64,000 nt of DNA, taken from contig CAMPET010000258.1 in assembly GCA_946803715.1 (NCBI GenBank), forward strand, positions 7,932-71,931. Direction: 5' to 3'. A program made the translations under genes and the position numbers. The notes beneath the pieces were generated by a model that had not been told where the DNA came from, made no database searches, and was given only the letters and a program-made list of their open reading frames with translations. This document shows positions 34,101 to 46,200 of this stretch, piece after piece (position 1 is the stretch's first letter; each line of letters starts with the position of its first letter). The DNA comes from Beroe ovata (Eukaryota; Ctenophora; Nuda; Beroida; Beroidae).

Positions 34101-34443
34101 AGTCCTGCGTGCGGACAGGGAACATCCCTGGCTGGATGCCGGACCAGGGCATGTATACGAGATGAATGAGGTGGACAAGGTCATTGTCTTTGAGAGGGGT
34201 GGTCTCTGCTTCGTGTTTAACTTCTTCTGGGAGAGCTACGTGGACCACGCTGTTCGAGTTCCCGTGCCCGGCAAATATCACGTGGTCCTCGACTCTGATC
34301 ATGGGTTCTATGGGGGTCACGGCAGAGTGGACCACACTGTTCCATACTTTTCATTCAACTCAGACGAGGGAGATGAGTTCCACATCAAGATTTATCTCCC
34401 CTCTCGAACAGCCATGGTATTTGCTTTGTCTGATGACCAGTGA
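31122..34443 (+). CDS. GBE1: 1,4-alpha-glucan (glycogen) branching enzyme, first exon missing from model
   Basis: Two exons are clear, 31122-31273 and 32545-34443, joined in phase 0 (about 683 residues). The enzyme makes alpha-1,6 branches in glycogen in the cytosol. Exon 1 gives the N-terminal helix (LMKLDPYLEPFKDRL). Exon 2 starts FASSYKAYG and holds the CBM48 module (EWAPNLQEMYLAGDFNIWD). The GH13 barrel shows AHVGICS, HAYYASFGYQVTSFYG, DVVHSHAS, the nucleophile Asp in FDGFRFDGVTSM, the acid/base Glu in TIAEDVSGLPAL, and ESHDQALVGDKS. The C-terminal beta domain ends YLPSRTAMVF. About 1.9 kb in one exon is unusual among the split genes here. The first base of a codon is carried over from an upstream exon that I could not place; an ATG at 30665 followed by a GTGAGA donor fits the phase but is speculative. 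Confidence 0.96.
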
Positions 34444-34909
34444 TTTGGGCTCATGATTGTTGAAATTTATATTGTTCTCCACTAGTTCAGACTTTTTTGT
34501 ATCAATTTTTAGATGAGAGATTTTTAGATGAGAGATTTTTTATCATTTAAAATTAAAATTTGATTTTTGCTAATGTATTTGCTTCGCTGTTGAAGCTTTT
34601 GTTTTGATCTACCTCAGCGGTTAATTTACAAACTTAATTCGTTTTGATTATGTTTTTAGATGTTGAATGTTGATCATATCATTATTTCTAATTTCATAGA
34701 TATTTTGTAACATTTTTTCACGAAAATGCTTGAATATTGAATGTTGATTTCGATTATAACCCGGGACCCCCTTTTCACCATTCCCAACCTGTTTAATGTT
34801 TATTGCCATTCTAGAGAATTTTCTGAATGTCTCTCCTAACTACCTAACTATTTATCGCAGCTAACATCCTTTTCTCTGGAAATAACATTATTCGCTCGAC
34901 TACTATAGG

Positions 34910-37161
34910 ATGCTACAGACTGACAGACTTAGAAATGCTCATCAGATTAACTTGGACTCCGTGGATGAGAAGATCAAATATATGGAAAAGTAAGTTCATG
35001 TCTCGGAATGATTAACAAAATGAACAATGCAGGGGTGAAGCATTACCGCTGTTTATTTGGCAAATGAACAGAGACAAATTATCATATTTCACCAATGATC
35101 TCTAACTGAGTTTGTGTGACAAGGCTTCATCCGATTTCGAAAAAAGTGCACCACCTTCGTCCTTCACAGTTCACACACACNAAACACACACACACACACA
35201 CATACACACACACACACACACAGCTAGAATTTGATACATCCATTCCTCCCCGAGTTTCATGAGTGCGGATAATGGGCCGTCACATAATGAATCCTCCTAC
35301 TTCTACTCCCACGCAGGTGTGACAAGGAGTATGAGGAACTGATAGCTACTCTGGGGCGGTTGAGTGCCGATCATCGGCTGGAGATAATGGTACCCCTCAC
35401 AAAGAAAGCCTTCATGCCAGGAGAGGTTTGTTCTTGGCCGAAACAATACTCCTTACTCATATCGTAACTAACTTGGTAATGTGTATATGAAGAGTGGAAA
35501 GGGCCACCAGAGTTCCGACCAGCGTGTTGGCGAGTATTCTCTTCGAAACAGCTTTCCTCTTTAACTTACCTTGATGAGTAAAATGACATATTATTATGTC
35601 CCCCTCAGTTGGTTCACACAGGTGAAGTTATGGTGTATTTGGGAGACAGTTGGTTTGCAAACAGAACTGTGACTCAAGGTATGTGTGTACTCTAGCTAAT
35701 AGCAACTTTCCCGTGACCATGATCCCTTGGCCCTAGCCCAGGGGCCATAGTCCTTCAAAAGCGCTCAATAGTCCCTTAATAGCGCTCAATAGTCCCTCAT
35801 CAGAACATTGTCTTAGGAATTGAGATAGCAATGAGGCGTCGGGAGAAGATAGCTGCGGAGCTGAAAGAGTATCGGAAGTGCTTGGATAACATTCACAACA
35901 AGATGGACATGACGGGAGTGCTGGAGGAGCAGGGCATAGTGGAAGAGCTCTCGCCAGAGGATATTAATAGAAGTGGGTAGATATCACGTGATCTATCACT
36001 ATTATATTCGCATGTGATCACTTGATCTATCACTATTAGATTCGCATATAATCACGTGATCTATCATTATTCGCATGTGACCAGGATTATTACTACCAGC
36101 TATTGGGCAAAATACTCAATCGCTGACAACAATACCGTTTTACAGAAATTGTTTACTCCTTATAAACATGTGATTTGTTATTTGCTAAGCATTATTCCAC
36201 TATGATCTGCAGCTGAAAACAGACACAAAGCTCGTGATGCCAAGCCCAACGTGCCCCCACCTCGACCTGCATTCTCAGCTGAGGAGTTATCATCGTTCCG
36301 GACACAAGGTTGGTATATTATCTGGGTAAATTGTCGGTAATTGGTTGGTAATTCGGTAATTGGTTCTTAAGTCGGTAATTAGTTCATGTTGGTTTTTGGT
36401 GGAATCAGTCTTTCTCGCACTCGCATTTAATTCCTGATGTGGAACGTTACTTTAATCTTCCTTCAATCTGCCTAGGATTGGTTTCTGGAGGACCTGCAGA
36501 TGATTCTGAGGATGAAAGAGAGGATTTCCAATCATTCCTCACAAGTAACCGCGGTGAGGAAGTAGCTGGCAGTGGTGAGGAGGAAAGTAGCGAGGAGGAT
36601 AATGTGATAGTATTCTCTCACTCGGATAACCAGCCTTGCCATGGCAACGAGGAAATTCACCCTGGAAACTTGCACGTGCTGCTCAGATCGTGAGTTTACA
36701 TGACGACGTGTCAATGTAAAACATGTCAATGTATAACGTGTCAATGTATAACGTGTCCATGTATAACGTGTCCATGTATAACGTGTCAATGTATAACGTG
36801 TCCATGTATAACGTGTCGATCAGACAGGGGAGTAGCTGAATAGCGTGTTTCCGGCATTGCTCACCAGTGCGTCTGTGTGGGTGTGGGTGTTTGTGTTTGT
36901 TTGTGTCTGTGTTTGTGTGTGTGTCTGTACCTCGTGTCTGTATCTAACAACACGTGATATTGCAGGTCTGAGCAGAACGCACTGATAGACAAGGTTCACA
37001 ATAAGCCGGATCACGGTAAGCAGTTTGATATTAATACAAGTGTGATAAGAGAGAGGGTCGACCCCATGGTAGACAACTCGATTCCCAACTCTAGGACTCA
37101 GCCCGTCACTGAGTCACAAGGGAGTAGACCAGTATCGAGATTCAAAAAGGGAAGATCTTAA
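34910..37161 (+). CDS. URI1: URI1, unconventional prefoldin RPB5 interactor
   Basis: Seven exons: 34910-34989, 35317-35425, 35609-35678, 35817-35972, 36213-36308, 36476-36689 and 36966-37161. All phases agree, giving 306 aa. URI1 is the alpha-type prefoldin of the R2TP/PAQosome co-chaperone complex, which helps assemble RNA polymerases. The prefoldin domain comprises a helix (IKYMEKCDKEYEELIATL), the hairpin IMVPLTKKAFMPGELVHTGEV then MVYLGDSWFA, and a second helix (AMRRREKIAAELKEYRKCL). An acidic middle (DDSEDEREDF, EEESSEEDN) leads to VIVFSHSD, the RPB5-binding-type strand. The C-terminal URI box is SVIRERVDP, and the chain ends SRFKKGRS. Vertebrate URI1 is about 535 aa; this one is shorter in the linker regions. 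The last exon is repeated 1.58 kb downstream. Confidence 0.93.
36706..36815. repeat. 18-base tandem repeat in URI1 intron 6
   Basis: About six units of tgtataacgtgtccatg or tgtataacgtgtcaatg lie between exons 6 and 7, followed by a TG-rich stretch at 36871-36929. Confidence 0.85.
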
Positions 37162-37711
37162 CTTGGAACACTGCAATGCTGTATGAGGACAGTTCTCATG
37201 TATTTTAGCATTATTGAGCAAGGGATTAATTTATTTTGGAGATCGTTTTTTCCAACGGAATTCATGAAAAAATGGACATTATATATCCAAAAATTCTTTG
37301 AGGTACATATCTCACGATGTGAGGCTCCAACACTTCTGGGAAAGCTGGATCACGCGATTTGTATATTTTATCTCGAGCAAATTCCTGGAGAGAAAGGGAG
37401 AGAGAGGGCTTTCTGGTAAATTCTGTCTGCTGAATAATATACACATCGCACTTGAACATATCATGTAGTTACGGACAATTGTTCCCTCCACAAATATTTC
37501 AGTCTATTTCTTCGTCTCTAATTTGTTGACTATTCACTTGTCTCAGCAGAAGAGACACAGAAGGGTTTCGTTTCCAGCTTTACTCCCCTATGAATTATAC
37601 GATGAAAATATTATTTGTGATCGAAAACAACGGGATATATCTCATTTCATAATTCCTCATAAGTTACACTAAACAGAAGGAGGGAGAGATAAGTTATTTT
37701 CCGATTGTCCG

Positions 37712-37845
37712 ATAAGGTTTAGTGGTGTTCCCGATATGGTTTAGTGGTTTACCCCGATATGGTTTAGTGTTGTTCCCGAAATGGTTTAGTGGTGTTCCCG
37801 ATATGGTTTAGTGGTGTTCCCGATATGGTTTAGTGGTTTACCATA
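37712..37845. repeat. About 22-base minisatellite downstream of URI1
   Basis: Six or so units of ttcccgatatggtttagtgg-type sequence, with some units containing ttacc. The same array recurs at 39290-39447. Confidence 0.9.
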
Positions 37846-38465
37846 CCATCACACATGAACGTTGATAAGGGATAGATAACGGCGTTTCATGAAAACGTTG
37901 CCATACTCGATATTAGCACTTATCAAGGACACAAATCCCATTTTCTTTTTGTCTGCTTCACCTCGTCATGCCTTATACTAGGTTAAAGATGATTCGGTAT
38001 CATGCTGCCACTTTTCTCAATCTCATCTTCTGATATTTTATGATCTTAAACTAACTACCCGCTCGTAGTAGCAGGACTTCTCCAAGTTTGCCAATGTATA
38101 TAGTTAGTGTGGTGTATTACTAAAGTAATTGACCAGAACAAGTGAACTATCATAAATGATTGTTTTAGGACGTACAATGTATGATTATAACTGAGTAGGT
38201 ACTATCAGGTAACTTGCAATAGGTAAAGTGTAGCTGGAAGATGGCTGCCTAACTTCATTCCAAGTTTAGTTGGTATTCATCCTGTAAGCCAATAAGTTAG
38301 AAGAGAATGTTGGGAAGTCGCTGTGAAGTTATCATAACGAATACCGGTCTGCCTAGTTGTAGTTTGTGATATTAGTCATATTCCAATGCCAAGAGAGAGA
38401 GAGAGAGAAATGTTTGCTGGTTTGTTAATTGTTTGTATGTATATGAACTGTCTTACTCGGGAGAN

Positions 38466-38498
<33 letters not shown>

Positions 38499-38544
38499 CT
38501 GTACCTCGTGTCTATGTACCTCGTGTGTACACGTGATATTGCAG

Positions 38545-38740
38545 GTCTGAGCAGAACGCACTGATAGACAAGGTTCACAATACGTCGGGTCACGGTAAGC
38601 AGTTTGATATTAATACAAGTGTGATAAGAGAGAGGGTCGACCCCATGGTAGAGAACTCGATTCCCAACTCTAGGACTGAGCCCGTCACTGAGTCACAAGG
38701 GAGTAGACCAGCATCGAGATTCAAAAAGGGAAGATTGTGA
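38545..38740 (+). pseudogene. Duplicate of the URI1 terminal exon
   Basis: The length (196 bases), acceptor (gatattgcag), frame and stop position all match the true last exon at 36966-37161. Changes include KPDH to TSGH, DN to EN, VSR to ASR, and the end GRS to GRL. The frame stays open, so it could act as an alternative last exon. It has no other URI1 exons with it. Because it follows a single n, an assembly origin is quite possible. Confidence 0.6.
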
Positions 38741-39289
38741 CTTGGAACACTACAATGCTGTATAAGGACAGTTCTCATGTATTTTGGCATTATTGAGCTA
38801 GGGATTAATTTATTTTGGAGAACGTTTTTCCAACGGAATTCATGAAAAAATGGGCATTATATATCCAAAAATTCTTGGAGGTACATATCTTACGATGTGA
38901 GGCTCCAACACTTCTGGGAAAGCTGGATCACGCGATTTGTATATTTTATCTCGAGCAAATTCCTGGAGAGAAAAGGAGAGAGAGGGCTTTCTGGTAAATT
39001 GTGTCTGCTGAATAATATACACATCGAATTTGAACGTATCATGTAGTTACGGACAATTGTTCCCTCCACAAATATTTCAGTCTATTTCTTCGTCTCTAAT
39101 TTGTTGACTATTCACTTGTCTCCGCAGAAGAGACACAGAGGGGGTTTCGTTTCCAGCTTTACTCCCCTATGAATTATACAGGGAAAATATTATTTGTGAT
39201 CGAAAACAACGGGATATGTCTCATTTCATAATTCCTCATAAGTTACGCTAAACAGAAAGAGGGAGAGATAAGTAATTTTCCCATTGTCC

Positions 39290-39447
39290 GATATGGTTAA
39301 GTGGTGTTCCCGATATGGTTTAGTGGTGTTCCCGATATGGTTTAGTGGTGTTCCCGATATGGACTAGTGGTTTACTCCGATATGGTTTAGCGGTGTTCCC
39401 GATATGGTTTAGTGGTTTACTCCGATATGGTTTAGTGGTGTTCCCGA
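39290..39447. repeat. About 22-base minisatellite, second array
   Basis: Seven or so units of the gatatggtttagtggtgttc type run into the N gap, so the true array may be much longer. Confidence 0.9.
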
Positions 39448-40196
39448 NNNNNNNNNNNNNNNNNNNNNNNNNNNNNNNNNNNNNNNNNNNNNNNNNNNNN
39501 NNNNNNNNNNNNNNNNNNNNNNNNNNNNNNNNNNNNNNNNNNNNNNNNNNNNNNNNNNNNNNNNNNNNNNNNNNNNNNNNNNNNNNNNNNNNNNNNNNNN
39601 NNNNNNNNNNNNNNNNNNNNNNNNNNNNNNNNNNNNNNNNNNNNNNNNNNNNNNNNNNNNNNNNNNNNNNNNNNNNNNNNNNNNNNNNNNNNNNNNNNNN
39701 NNNNNNNNNNNNNNNNNNNNNNNNNNNNNNNNNNNNNNNNNNNNNNNNNNNNNNNNNNNNNNNNNNNNNNNNNNNNNNNNNNNNNNNNNNNNNNNNNNNN
39801 NNNNNNNNNNNNNNNNNNNNNNNNNNNNNNNNNNNNNNNNNNNNNNNNNNNNNNNNNNNNNNNNNNNNNNNNNNNNNNNNNNNNNNNNNNNNNNNNNNNN
39901 NNNNNNNNNNNNNNNNNNNNNNNNNNNNNNNNNNNNNNNNNNNNNNNNNNNNNNNNNNNNNNNNNNNNNNNNNNNNNNNNNNNNNNNNNNNNNNNNNNNN
40001 NNNNNNNNNNNNNNNNNNNNNNNNNNNNNNNNNNNNNNNNNNNNNNNNNNNNNNNNNNNNNNNNNNNNNNNNNNNNNNNNNNNNNNNNNNNNNNNNNNNN
40101 NNNNNNNNNNNNNNNNNNNNNNNNNNNNNNNNNNNNNNNNNNNNNNNNNNNNNNNNNNNNNNNNNNNNNNNNNNNNNNNNNNNNNNNNNNNNNNNN
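39448..40196. other. Assembly gap (749 N)
   Basis: A run of N flanked by a minisatellite on the left and an (AC)n tract on the right. The ORFs spanning it are meaningless. Confidence 1.
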
Positions 40197-40228
<32 letters not shown>

Positions 40229-40844
40229 TCTCGTAGGGTCGTCAACTTCCTAAAACAGATGACCGGAACTCATGCTTAAACGGTGATTCCCGGCACTTTC
40301 TACTTGGTAATTGACTATTATTGTGTGATTCAACTCCGACCACAATGACCATTGATCAATCTCTTCGTGTGCGTTTGTTTGTCTGTGTTTGTTTGTCTAT
40401 GTCTATGTGTTGGTGGTGTGTTTGTGTTTGTTTGTGTGTTGACTGTTGGTGGTGTCATTGGCATTTTTTGTTTGTTTGTATCACTCTTTATGGTGTGTAA
40501 TCTGTTTGTGATTATGTTTGTGGTGTATGTACTATGTGTGTTTGTGGCGTGCGTGTCTCCTATTTCCTACCGATTTTGAAAACACACGGAATTTCGTTCT
40601 TCGTGCTCTCTGCAGGCTCACTTTGTTGACAATAGCCAGATATTATAGCATGCCAACCTTGATCTAGCATTTCATTTAACCTTTATTTCACTGTTGTTCT
40701 ACTTTGTTTTGACTGAATTATGTTGGTCATATAGTTCACGCAAACAGTCAGACAATGTCATGGTAGTCCTAGTCTGCTCTCTCACATTACTATCTTCTGT
40801 AGTGTCACAAAGCTCTACCAAGTCTGTAGCAGTAGTGATGCACT

Positions 40845-40999
40845 GCCACTCGGGTCCAGTGCCACAACACTATGCAGTACTATATTGCAAGGTAGTGTCG
40901 GGTTCAGTGCCACAACACTATGCAGTGATATATCGCACTGTAGTGTCGGGTCCAGTGCCACAACACTCTGCAGTGCTATATAGTATAGGTATCACACTG
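40845..40999. repeat. About 60-base tandem repeat
   Basis: Three units share gtccagtgccacaacac followed by tatgcagt and gtagtgtcggg. Confidence 0.85.
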
Positions 41000-41272
41000 T
41001 AGTGCCACATGACTCTGTAATCTGCAATGCAAAGTCAGCAGTGCCACTCTGACCCACTGCCACATCATAGGTGGACCAATAATAGCACCGCTCTGCATAT
41101 ATCCAAAGACATTCCATATAACGACCGATATAAACACTCCATTTGACACTTCATTGGTACTCAGAATATGCCTGGAACCTCTAATGACATAAGAAGAAGT
41201 GATAAGTACTATGATACCGGACTTTGGAGAGAAGAGAGGGGGAGAGAGGGAACATGTTTCATCTGAATATAG

Positions 41273-42012
41273 TCTAAAATATAATCGAGTAAAATGGCAA
41301 TATATATATACCAACACACATTACATATCTCCATCATCTGGTACTGTCGCGCTTTCAATCTATAGCCTGTGCTGTTTTCTGATATCTGGACTTCCCTTTT
41401 CAGCTCCTTATATAGCTATCTCCTCCAACACTTGCCCTAGATTGTGGAGGTATTCCCAACTCCTGTTATAGTCCTGGACTTCTCCTAGATTGGGGAGGTA
41501 TTCCCAACTCCTGTTATAGTCCTGGACTTCTCCTAGATTGTGGAGGTATTCCCAACTTCTATTATAGCCCTGGACTTCTCCTAGAGTGGGGAGGTATTCC
41601 CAACTCCTGTTATAGTCCTGGACTTCTCCTAGAGTGGGGAGGTATTCCCAACTCCTGTTATAGTCCCCAGATTCCTCTATTCAATCCTCGGTACTCAGTG
41701 GTGAATGCCTGGAGGANCTAAAATATAATCGAGTAAAATGGCAATATATACCAACACACATTACATATCTCCATCATCTGGTACTGTCGCGCTTTCAATC
41801 TATAGTCTGTGCTGTTTCCTGATATCTGGACTTCCCTTTTCAGCTCCTTATATAGCTATCTCCTCCAACACTTCCCCTAGATTGGGGAGGTATTCCCAAC
41901 TCCTATTATAGTCCTGGAATTCTCCTAGATTGGGGAGGTATTCCCAACTCCTGTTATAGTCCCCAGATTCCTATACTCAATCCTCGGTACTCAGTGGTGA
42001 ATGCCTGGAGGA
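41273..42012. repeat. Direct duplication abutting a single n, with a 48-base minisatellite
   Basis: 41273-41716 and 41718-42012 start with the same sequence (ctaaaatataatcgagt) and end with the same sequence (gtggtgaatgcctggagga). The copies differ mainly in the number of 48-base units containing gaggtattcccaactcctg (about six against two). The junction is exactly the n at 41717. Confidence 0.9.
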
Positions 42013-42601
42013 AGTTGGAAGTGCCTTGTCTCACTGGTCATATCAGTTATAGTAGACTCCATAGTGGACACTGGACAGACACTTATATAACGACTGACGT
42101 GCTCAGTTCATACGCCTACTGCTGTGTGAAATATCGGTCTATAAATAGAATCTTGATATCATGTTGACACTCCGGCGGGTGGTCGTTATTTTCGTGTTTT
42201 TCTGCACTTTAAAAAGCACAGCTCGGCGTTTTCGTATACATACCCAACTGTTATTTTTACTAAAAAGTAGTAACTTTATTGTTGAACGTGCTGAAACTTA
42301 ACGTTTTTTTGGTAGTATCAATGTAATTTCTTCTGCCGTACATTGATATTTCTTCAAATTCGGTTCATTTCCCCCTTATAACTTGCAGTAATTGCCATCC
42401 GTATTTCGCGGAATTTTATGTTATTTCAGTTTCTATGTATTTGACAAATTGGCATGTTACTTGTTAGGGACAATTAGCATTGGCCCAGTGCAGTGTGTTC
42501 AAACCGGGTGTCACCTCAAGTAACCACATTTGCTCATGGTACACGTTCTGATGGGCCTTGACTAACACTCACACTTGCCCAGTGATACCCAGTGACACAA
42601 T

Positions 42602-43138
42602 ATGTTTGGGATGCTTGCGAAGCGTCTCAAGGACGGCGACGAGTACGAGTACGACTACGATTACGATTACGAGTATGAAGTTGGCATGGCGCCAGATGTC
42701 TACCCCAACAGACGAGGCAACTCCCTCAAGAATGGCGATGAAAATCCATCGGACGTGACAGGTAACACTGTCTGTCGTAGTAGACAGCACTTTTATATAC
42801 TGGGTATGTCACATATATTTTTATACCCAGTCTTATACTGTCTGCGAGTACTGTCTGCAATATGTTGGTATGTTAGGAGGGCCGATGGACCAGGTCGCTC
42901 AATTAGGGTCACTCTTGGATCAGTGATCAGTTATCAGGTCGTCAAGATGGCGTCATGATAATGATATGAGAAGGTCTCACACCATGACGTATGTGTCACG
43001 CGGTTGGGTTCCGGCGAAAGTGCACTGTTTGCGCCTGTTTGGCGCTAGTATTTTGCGAGTCAATAATGTCATTTTTTGTTTTTTCTATGTAAGTATTAAT
43101 TGTCATTTACAAGCGCTTCACGCATCAGCACACACAGT

Positions 43139-43179
<41 letters not shown>

Positions 43180-43216
43180 ACACAGAACAACACACAAAGA
43201 CAGCCACAGAAGGAAN

Positions 43217-43248
<32 letters not shown>

Positions 43249-46200
43249 AGCTCTCTAAACTTATCTAGTGACGTTATCTGAGCCATGGCCATGCACATTT
43301 CCGGCGTTTTCAAGTGCATGTCTATTGTCTAATGCAGGTTTCACGCCAGTTTGCACTTAAGATTGCACAGCAGATATTCTGTACTGGAACAACGCTTCCT
43401 GATGCGTTATACTTATAAGATACCTCATTCCAATTCCATAAACCAGGGCTAGGACAAAATGAAGTAAATTCAGTTTTTCACCATTTTCCCGATGAGAAAA
43501 TCCTCCAAACTCGTAATCTACGGCCAAAATTTTTCCAGTCTCATCGATAGGAAAATTTTTCGCCCATCCTTGGCCATGATGCTTGTTGTTGAATAGTAAG
43601 ATGGTCGTGACTCTGCGTGATAGCTGACTATTTAGGGTTTCTGTGAACCTATCTACTCTGCTATGTGTGTGAAATATGCCGTGCTGTGATATGTGTAGCT
43701 ATATTCTTGTGATAGTCTTATGGGGAGGTGATAATTAGGGATTGTTGTTGAATAATCTAAAAATTATTTATAATTAGGGATTATTGCTGAATTATCTACA
43801 AATTTTTCCGTCCTCCAGTAGTTTTGATTATCCGTAGTATTAGGTCCTAAGATTTGTGAGAATCGTCTAAGTTCATTCACTCCATTTGAGCATTTTCTCG
43901 TACTGATAGGTCTTGACCCATTCTGTAAGCTTTGTTCCCTCATAGCACACAGTTGAGACCGACTCTGGTCTTGGGTGGTGTGGACTGTGGTGTCTACAGT
44001 GTTTGGCAGCCTGATATATCACCGTTACCGAATTCCTATCGTGAGTTATTTCATTCTTCAGAAGTTCATCCGATGAGTAAAGCGCACTTAACTCTATTAT
44101 TGAAGGGACTCAATTATTGAAGGAACTGAGGTTCAAGTGTGAACCTTGAACTATCTGACCTCCAGGCTCGAATATTTCCTGTTTTCCTTAGCGTTTCCTG
44201 TTTTCCTTAATGATGCCAACTATTATAGAAACATCACCAGAACTGTTCAATCTCATTATCGTCCCACTTTTCCTTATATCGGACAGAGAACACGGTCCAT
44301 GTTAATGAGTTCTTATTGTAGCAGTCTCCAGGGGGGGGCATTGTTAATGCACACACACATATCCCGCATGCATAACCGGACCAACCCTCCCTCCCTCTAT
44401 CTTACTACTTCATCCCATATCTACCATAACATTATATTCTTCCGTAATAATTGCGGCTAAATCACGCTAATTAAAATTCTACCCGAACACAAGGATATTT
44501 CTTGTAATCTACCTTAAGTATTGGCTAAGAAACACACAAAGAGAGCTTGACGAGACTTCTCATCTGCTTCACATAGACACCACAAAGACCAGAGGAGCCG
44601 TTAATTGCAGCGCTGGATGATTGTATCCATTGTAGATGGAATACATCCCCCCAATTTCACTGCAACGCGACCTGGGAAAACATAACTTTGCGGAGATGGG
44701 ATAAAGGGGCGGTTTATTTTGATTGGGTTCGTGGACTTCACCGACATCAAGACATGAGTCTCCACCACCCGCACACAGCACTGTGGTAGTACGTAGTCCA
44801 ACACCTCTCTCTCTCCTTGGTAATCACAACTCCACCGAACAGCATGGTGCAGGCGGGGAGAGTTTTTGGAACCAGGAACCACTCATACCAGGTTATAATT
44901 CTCTCAGTTGCTCATAATTGCGCACTGCTCTTGAATTCTCAGCTACAACAACGAGTAAGTAGTTACCAAAATCTACTCTTTGTTTCCGTTTTATAGAGGT
45001 TATCACTGTTCGATAAATTTCCATGTTTCATACATTTGCTATAGCAAAGCTACTTTTAACAAGGGAATATACAAGGGATGATGTATATTTCATGCGATGT
45101 ACAGCCGATCGGTATCTATGAGCAGGATATACCCACGTTTTTTTGGCATCAAGACCAGAAGACCGGCCTTCGATCATTAATTAGTGGCACTAATTGGCTT
45201 TACCACAAAAATTACATGCCAGTAATTGGGATTGGCAACACTCATTCCCAGATATACTGCCGACTGGTTAAGCTCCTGATATATGTATATTATCGTGGTG
45301 ATTATAGCTGTAGGTATAACCCTACTATTATAGATCTAGCTGTATTACGTTGTGTGTTTGGTGTGTACAGGTACTACTGATATATCCGGCTGTATACGCT
45401 CTACACTGACAATCTGTCCTGAAAAATGTCTCCTCCTGCGCCTAACCTGGGTAAATCATGATAGTTATGATCCTTTAGTCGTCGATCATGACAGTTGTTT
45501 CAGCTATTCAATCATCTGAAGTGAAATTTTCACCATTTTCTGATTTTGTTTCTTTCGATTTGGATTCTTATTGCTGGACCCTGGCTTCATTGGGTTGGAG
45601 TTGGGATTGTGCTGTTCTAGCAATCAGCAATGGCCGAGGATTTGTGACCAATCACTTTACTCCTCTATTTCATTTGACTATTTCATTATATTAGACGTAG
45701 GTACTAGCTAACACACAGCATCGAATGGCAGCTTCTTTTCGACCGATTTTCCGAAAAACTAACATCCACTAATCGATTCATCACTAATCCTTTCTGGTGC
45801 CATGGTAGGAAACATTTGGAAAATTTCGGACAACCGTCACTGAATATGTACATGCTATCCTATGATTCGAATATATATATGCAGCTTCCATTGAACATCA
45901 GCTCATCGATACTAGTGCTCCTCCTGGATAATGCAGAGAAACGTCAATCCACTTCAAGGAAAAACACGCTGACTCTTCTCCGATGAATTTCCGAAAACCT
46001 TATTTTTCCCGTTGTGTTGCTCCAAACCCGCTCTCTCTCTCTGACCGATGATGTTCTTCACCCGATTCGGGAATAAGCACGCCCGTGCGAAGTTTGAGAC
46101 TCCAGCTAAGAGGGAGCATGAGTATGGGCGGGGTGGGCGGACGAGTAGGAGTAATAGTGTCCAGTATAGCAAGCTGGACATCTCACAGGGTGAGAAGTGT

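Larger units (their letters stand above)
38466..39447. repeat. Second copy of the URI1 3' region
   Basis: The sequence from about 36900 to 37845 recurs here: the TG tract, the end of the last intron, the terminal exon, the flank containing ttccaacggaattcatg, and the minisatellite. A few percent of positions differ. The copy begins straight after a single n (38465) and ends in the 749-base N gap. It may be a real tandem duplication or an uncollapsed allele. Confidence 0.85.
40197..42601. other. Repeat-rich region without a gene
   Basis: The stretch holds an (AC)n tract, a TTTGTGT-rich low-complexity part (40365-40550), a 60-base minisatellite, a 48-base minisatellite and a duplicated block around the single n at 41717. 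ORFs here come from the repeats. The upstream region of the EF-hand gene lies at its right end. Confidence 0.6.

Noticed and set aside
39320-40253. Long ORFs of about 260-300 codons on both strands
   Set aside because: They consist of the N gap plus minisatellite and AC repeat ends.
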